This document shows, piece after piece, positions 62,301-64,000 of a stretch of DNA of 64,000 nt. The translations under genes and the position numbers were made by a program. Source of the DNA: Fistularia commersonii (lineage: Eukaryota; Chordata; Actinopteri; Syngnathiformes; Fistulariidae); NCBI GenBank assembly GCA_037954325.1, contig JBBMNZ010000027.1, positions 8,086,501 through 8,150,500 on the forward strand, in the 5' to 3' direction. The first letter of the stretch is position 1; the number at the start of each line of letters is the position of its first letter. A model generated the notes under the pieces. It was not told the origin of the DNA and did not search any database. It saw only the letters and a program-made list of their open reading frames with translations.

Positions 62301-63943
62301 TTCATATTTCTCATATTTCTAACGTGTATATATGAACATTGTAGAACTGGATTGCGTACTGTTCTCATGACTATTCAGATAAACAAGAGATTGAAATTGA
62401 AATGTTCTGACTTTGCCAGAGGATGCTGTGTAGTACGTACAAGAGGTGGATGCTGCAGCTTTGTAGCTTTTATTAATGAGATGGAATATCAGTGCAGAAC
62501 ATTTTTATATTTGTGCTAATTGGTGTGCTATGTTGCAGACATAATCTTGTGTGAATTTAAGCTAATCAATAAGTTGCACCGGAAGAAAAAATATATTTTT
62601 GAGGAAAAGCATTTTAAAAACAACCAAACTTCTCTTTTTTAATTTAGCAGAACCAGTGAGTGATATAAGAATTAAGGTGATGTGGAAAGCAGTGATTGAC
62701 TGACACCGATTTTCTTAGTTGTCAAATTCACAAAGTAGTATTTTGGCCTGCATGGCATTGCTGCTACAGCAAAAAAACAAAACAAAAAAACAAAACAAAA
62801 AAAAAAAAAAAATCAATGCAGCTAAAGGTCAGTATCAGACATCAGCATACGCTGTTGAATTCTGAATTACTCTTTCCTTTCACTCTTTCAAGGGAGGAGA
62901 ATTTCCAAAGTCAAAAGTGAAGTCAGACTTCCTAGGGTCAGTAACTGGCTGGGGAGTGACAGCACAACATTTCACACTGTCAGCATGTCTGTTTAACGCA
63001 GACAGTTTGTCCTGGATTGCCTCAGGAGTGTGGAGGTCGGCCATTACACCGTGTATGAGTGTTATGTCGTTTCAGTTTAATTTCTAACCCAGATGCATAG
63101 TTTGTGAGGATTCTGTTTGGGCAAGGTGACAGGCAGCATTCTATTAGGATTCCCCCAGGTAAGGCAGATGTCGTAGGCTGTTCAACAACTGCACACTCAC
63201 CTGGAGGCAGGAGTGATTCTTAAGTGTGATAACAGCTCAGTCACCAACTACCCACAATAGCTATAGTCATTATTCTGCTTTCACAAGGTTGGCATTGAAT
63301 GTGATGGAATATTGGCCACCTGACATCCCAGCCTGGGCTCAGACAGGACTGGATTCTGCTATTTAATTTCAAAGACAATATCTGCTTATAATACAGTGCT
63401 TCTTTTGCAATACCATCGGATCAGAATTTGTAAATACGCAAGTTAAAACTTATTTCTGGTAATGGTAATTATATTGAACTTATTCTCTGAGCATATTTGG
63501 AATTGTGATTTTCCTTTTTTTTTTGGAATCACAATTTGAAATTACTTTTTTATTTCAGAGGATACAACTCCCTCTAAGAGCCGTGGTACAAAGAAGGATT
63601 GGAAGACTTTTATACACGTATTTGAAATTTCCATTAGCAAAGAAGTTTTTTTCTTGGATTTAACTGGTTTAACTCTCTGCTGATGAGTTTATTTCAGTCT
63701 TTTAATTTGCTCCACAACAATTATGGTCAATATCTTTGGCACTATTGTTATCAACTCCTTCACCTGCACATAGACAAAAAGTTATGGTGACTTTTCCAGT
63801 TATTTGCAGTCTAGTTACCTTGGGCTTGGCTCTGGGTTTGAGCTGCTCCAACTTCTTGGCTGCTGCTTCGATGGACGCCGCGGCACCAAGCAGCTCCGTC
63901 TCTGCGATGACTGTCGGGTCCTCGGGGTCAACCCACTCTGATC
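59189..63943 (-). CDS. TLN2: Talin-2, last five coding exons in the window
   Basis: Exons 63943-63819, 60699-60511, 60422-60240, 59890-59765 and 59317-59189, joined in frame through GT/AG junctions to give the last 249 complete codons before TAA. Talin links integrin tails to F-actin at adhesions and is about 2,540 residues long; the rest lies beyond the right edge. This segment encodes the end of the rod, the C-terminal I/LWEQ (THATCH) actin-binding bundle and the dimerisation helix. Landmarks: SEWVDPEDPTVIAETELLGA, DGQWSQGLISA, NASVQGHASEEKLISSAKQV, KTKFVGGIAQ and the terminal helix ELEEARKKLAQIRQQQYKFL. The ending SELREDNN resembles talin-2 (REDEG) more than talin-1 (RDEH). The mir-190a hairpin in an intron and the TPM1 neighbour support TLN2. 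Confidence 0.95.
59765..59890 (-). CDS. TLN2: TLN2 exon, end of the THATCH bundle
   Basis: 42 codons, IAGNAVKKASDNLVRAAQKA through KFVGGIAQ. Acceptor TTCCATTAG, donor GTAAAATG. Confidence 0.97.
60240..60422 (-). CDS. TLN2: TLN2 exon, central THATCH bundle
   Basis: 61 codons, ARMVAAATSNLCEAANASVQ through DQDSEAMRRLQ. Acceptor CCCTGTCAG, donor GTACAAAC. The VACKVKADQDSEAMRRLQ stretch is part of the conserved actin-binding surface region. Confidence 0.98.
60511..60699 (-). CDS. TLN2: TLN2 exon, first helices of the actin-binding bundle
   Basis: 63 codons, LADETLNFEEQILEAAKSIA through QWSQGLISA. Acceptor CCCCCTTAG, donor GTAAGCTT. Phase 0 at both ends. Confidence 0.98.
60700..63818. other. 3.1-kb TLN2 intron hosting mir-190a
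   Basis: No further exon is needed by the frame (KPRAKPK|LADETL is continuous with the family). Besides mir-190a it contains a GC-rich purine block at 61.38-61.55 kb downstream of the hairpin in plus coordinates, and poly-A at 62.77-62.81 kb. Confidence 0.75.
61295..61382 (-). ncRNA. mir190a: mir-190a microRNA hairpin
   Basis: On the minus strand, 61362-61341 is identical to mature miR-190a-5p (22 nt, starting TGATATGTTTGATATATTAG). The opposite arm 61324-61304 reads CTATATATCAAACATATTCC then T, the 3p strand. The loop is TTGTTATTCAGTCCCAA. The arms pair almost fully, and flanks such as CTACAGTG match the vertebrate precursor. The hairpin is in the sense orientation in a TLN2 intron, as in mammals, so it is probably co-transcribed with the host gene. 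Confidence 0.98.
63819..63943 (-). CDS. TLN2: TLN2 exon, end of the penultimate rod segment
   Basis: 125 nt, SEWVDPEDPTVIAETELLGA through EQLKPRAKPK. Acceptor CACCGCAG, donor GTAACTAG. It begins in phase 1 after a Gly split as G|GA, so an upstream exon lies outside the window. Confidence 0.93.
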
Positions 63944-64000
63944 CTGCGGTGCATGCGCAGACATGCAATTAAGATGCAAAATTAAAAAAATGTCTGGACA

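Overview
The window is vertebrate nuclear DNA, most likely from a ray-finned (teleost, probably percomorph) fish. Genes are split into short exons with GT/AG introns. Long CA/GT, CT and GATAA microsatellites are common. The interspersed repeats are a Tc1-like transposon, LINE 3' ends with GGAT- or GAA-type tails, and short dispersed repeats of teleost type. No bacterial, viral or plasmid feature was seen.

Four protein-coding genes were recognised, all on the minus strand, so transcription runs right to left. (1) TMEM266 (voltage-sensor protein, HVRP1/C15orf27): a GC-rich first exon near 31.65-32.4 kb, the start-codon exon at 30.45 kb, then exons at 20.0, 5.7, 4.85, 3.3 and 3.0 kb. It stops after S4 and continues beyond the left edge. 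(2) FBXO22, complete in seven coding exons (35,340-40,929), 385 codons. (3) TPM1 (alpha-tropomyosin), complete (42,338-50,085). It has two alternative first exons (1a, 1b) and three alternative last coding exons (9a-, 9c- and 9d-like). The assembled isoforms have the canonical lengths of 284, 248 and 245 residues. (4) The last five coding exons of a talin, best called TLN2 (59,189-63,943), encoding the C-terminal actin-binding and dimerisation region. The intron at 60,700-63,818 carries the mir-190a hairpin on the same strand, as in other vertebrates.

Layout: 1-32.4 kb TMEM266, with introns of about 14 kb and 10 kb that hold most of the non-coding sequence; 32.4-34.9 kb intergenic; 34.9-41.0 kb FBXO22; 41.0-41.8 kb a very short FBXO22/TPM1 gap; 41.8-50.2 kb TPM1; 50.2-56.6 kb intergenic with a LINE fragment and a decayed Tc1-like copy side by side; 56.6-64 kb the TLN2 3' UTR and last exons. 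TLN2 followed by TPM1 on one strand matches human 15q22; TMEM266 with FBXO22 matches human 15q24. NRG4, which lies between FBXO22 and TMEM266 in human, was not found.

TPM1 and talin-2 both act on actin filaments, TMEM266 is a membrane voltage sensor and FBXO22 an SCF ubiquitin-ligase receptor, so the neighbourhood is a syntenic block, not a functional operon. I found no convincing new molecular system. The most interesting unexplained items are: an inverted copy of a TMEM266 splice-acceptor block with its GT microsatellite; a pair of about 80% identical non-coding elements in one TMEM266 intron; a 24-bp perfect inverted repeat upstream of TPM1 exon 1a; a short retroposed insert with a 16-bp target-site duplication in FBXO22; and an unassigned open exon-like stretch at 33.0 kb.
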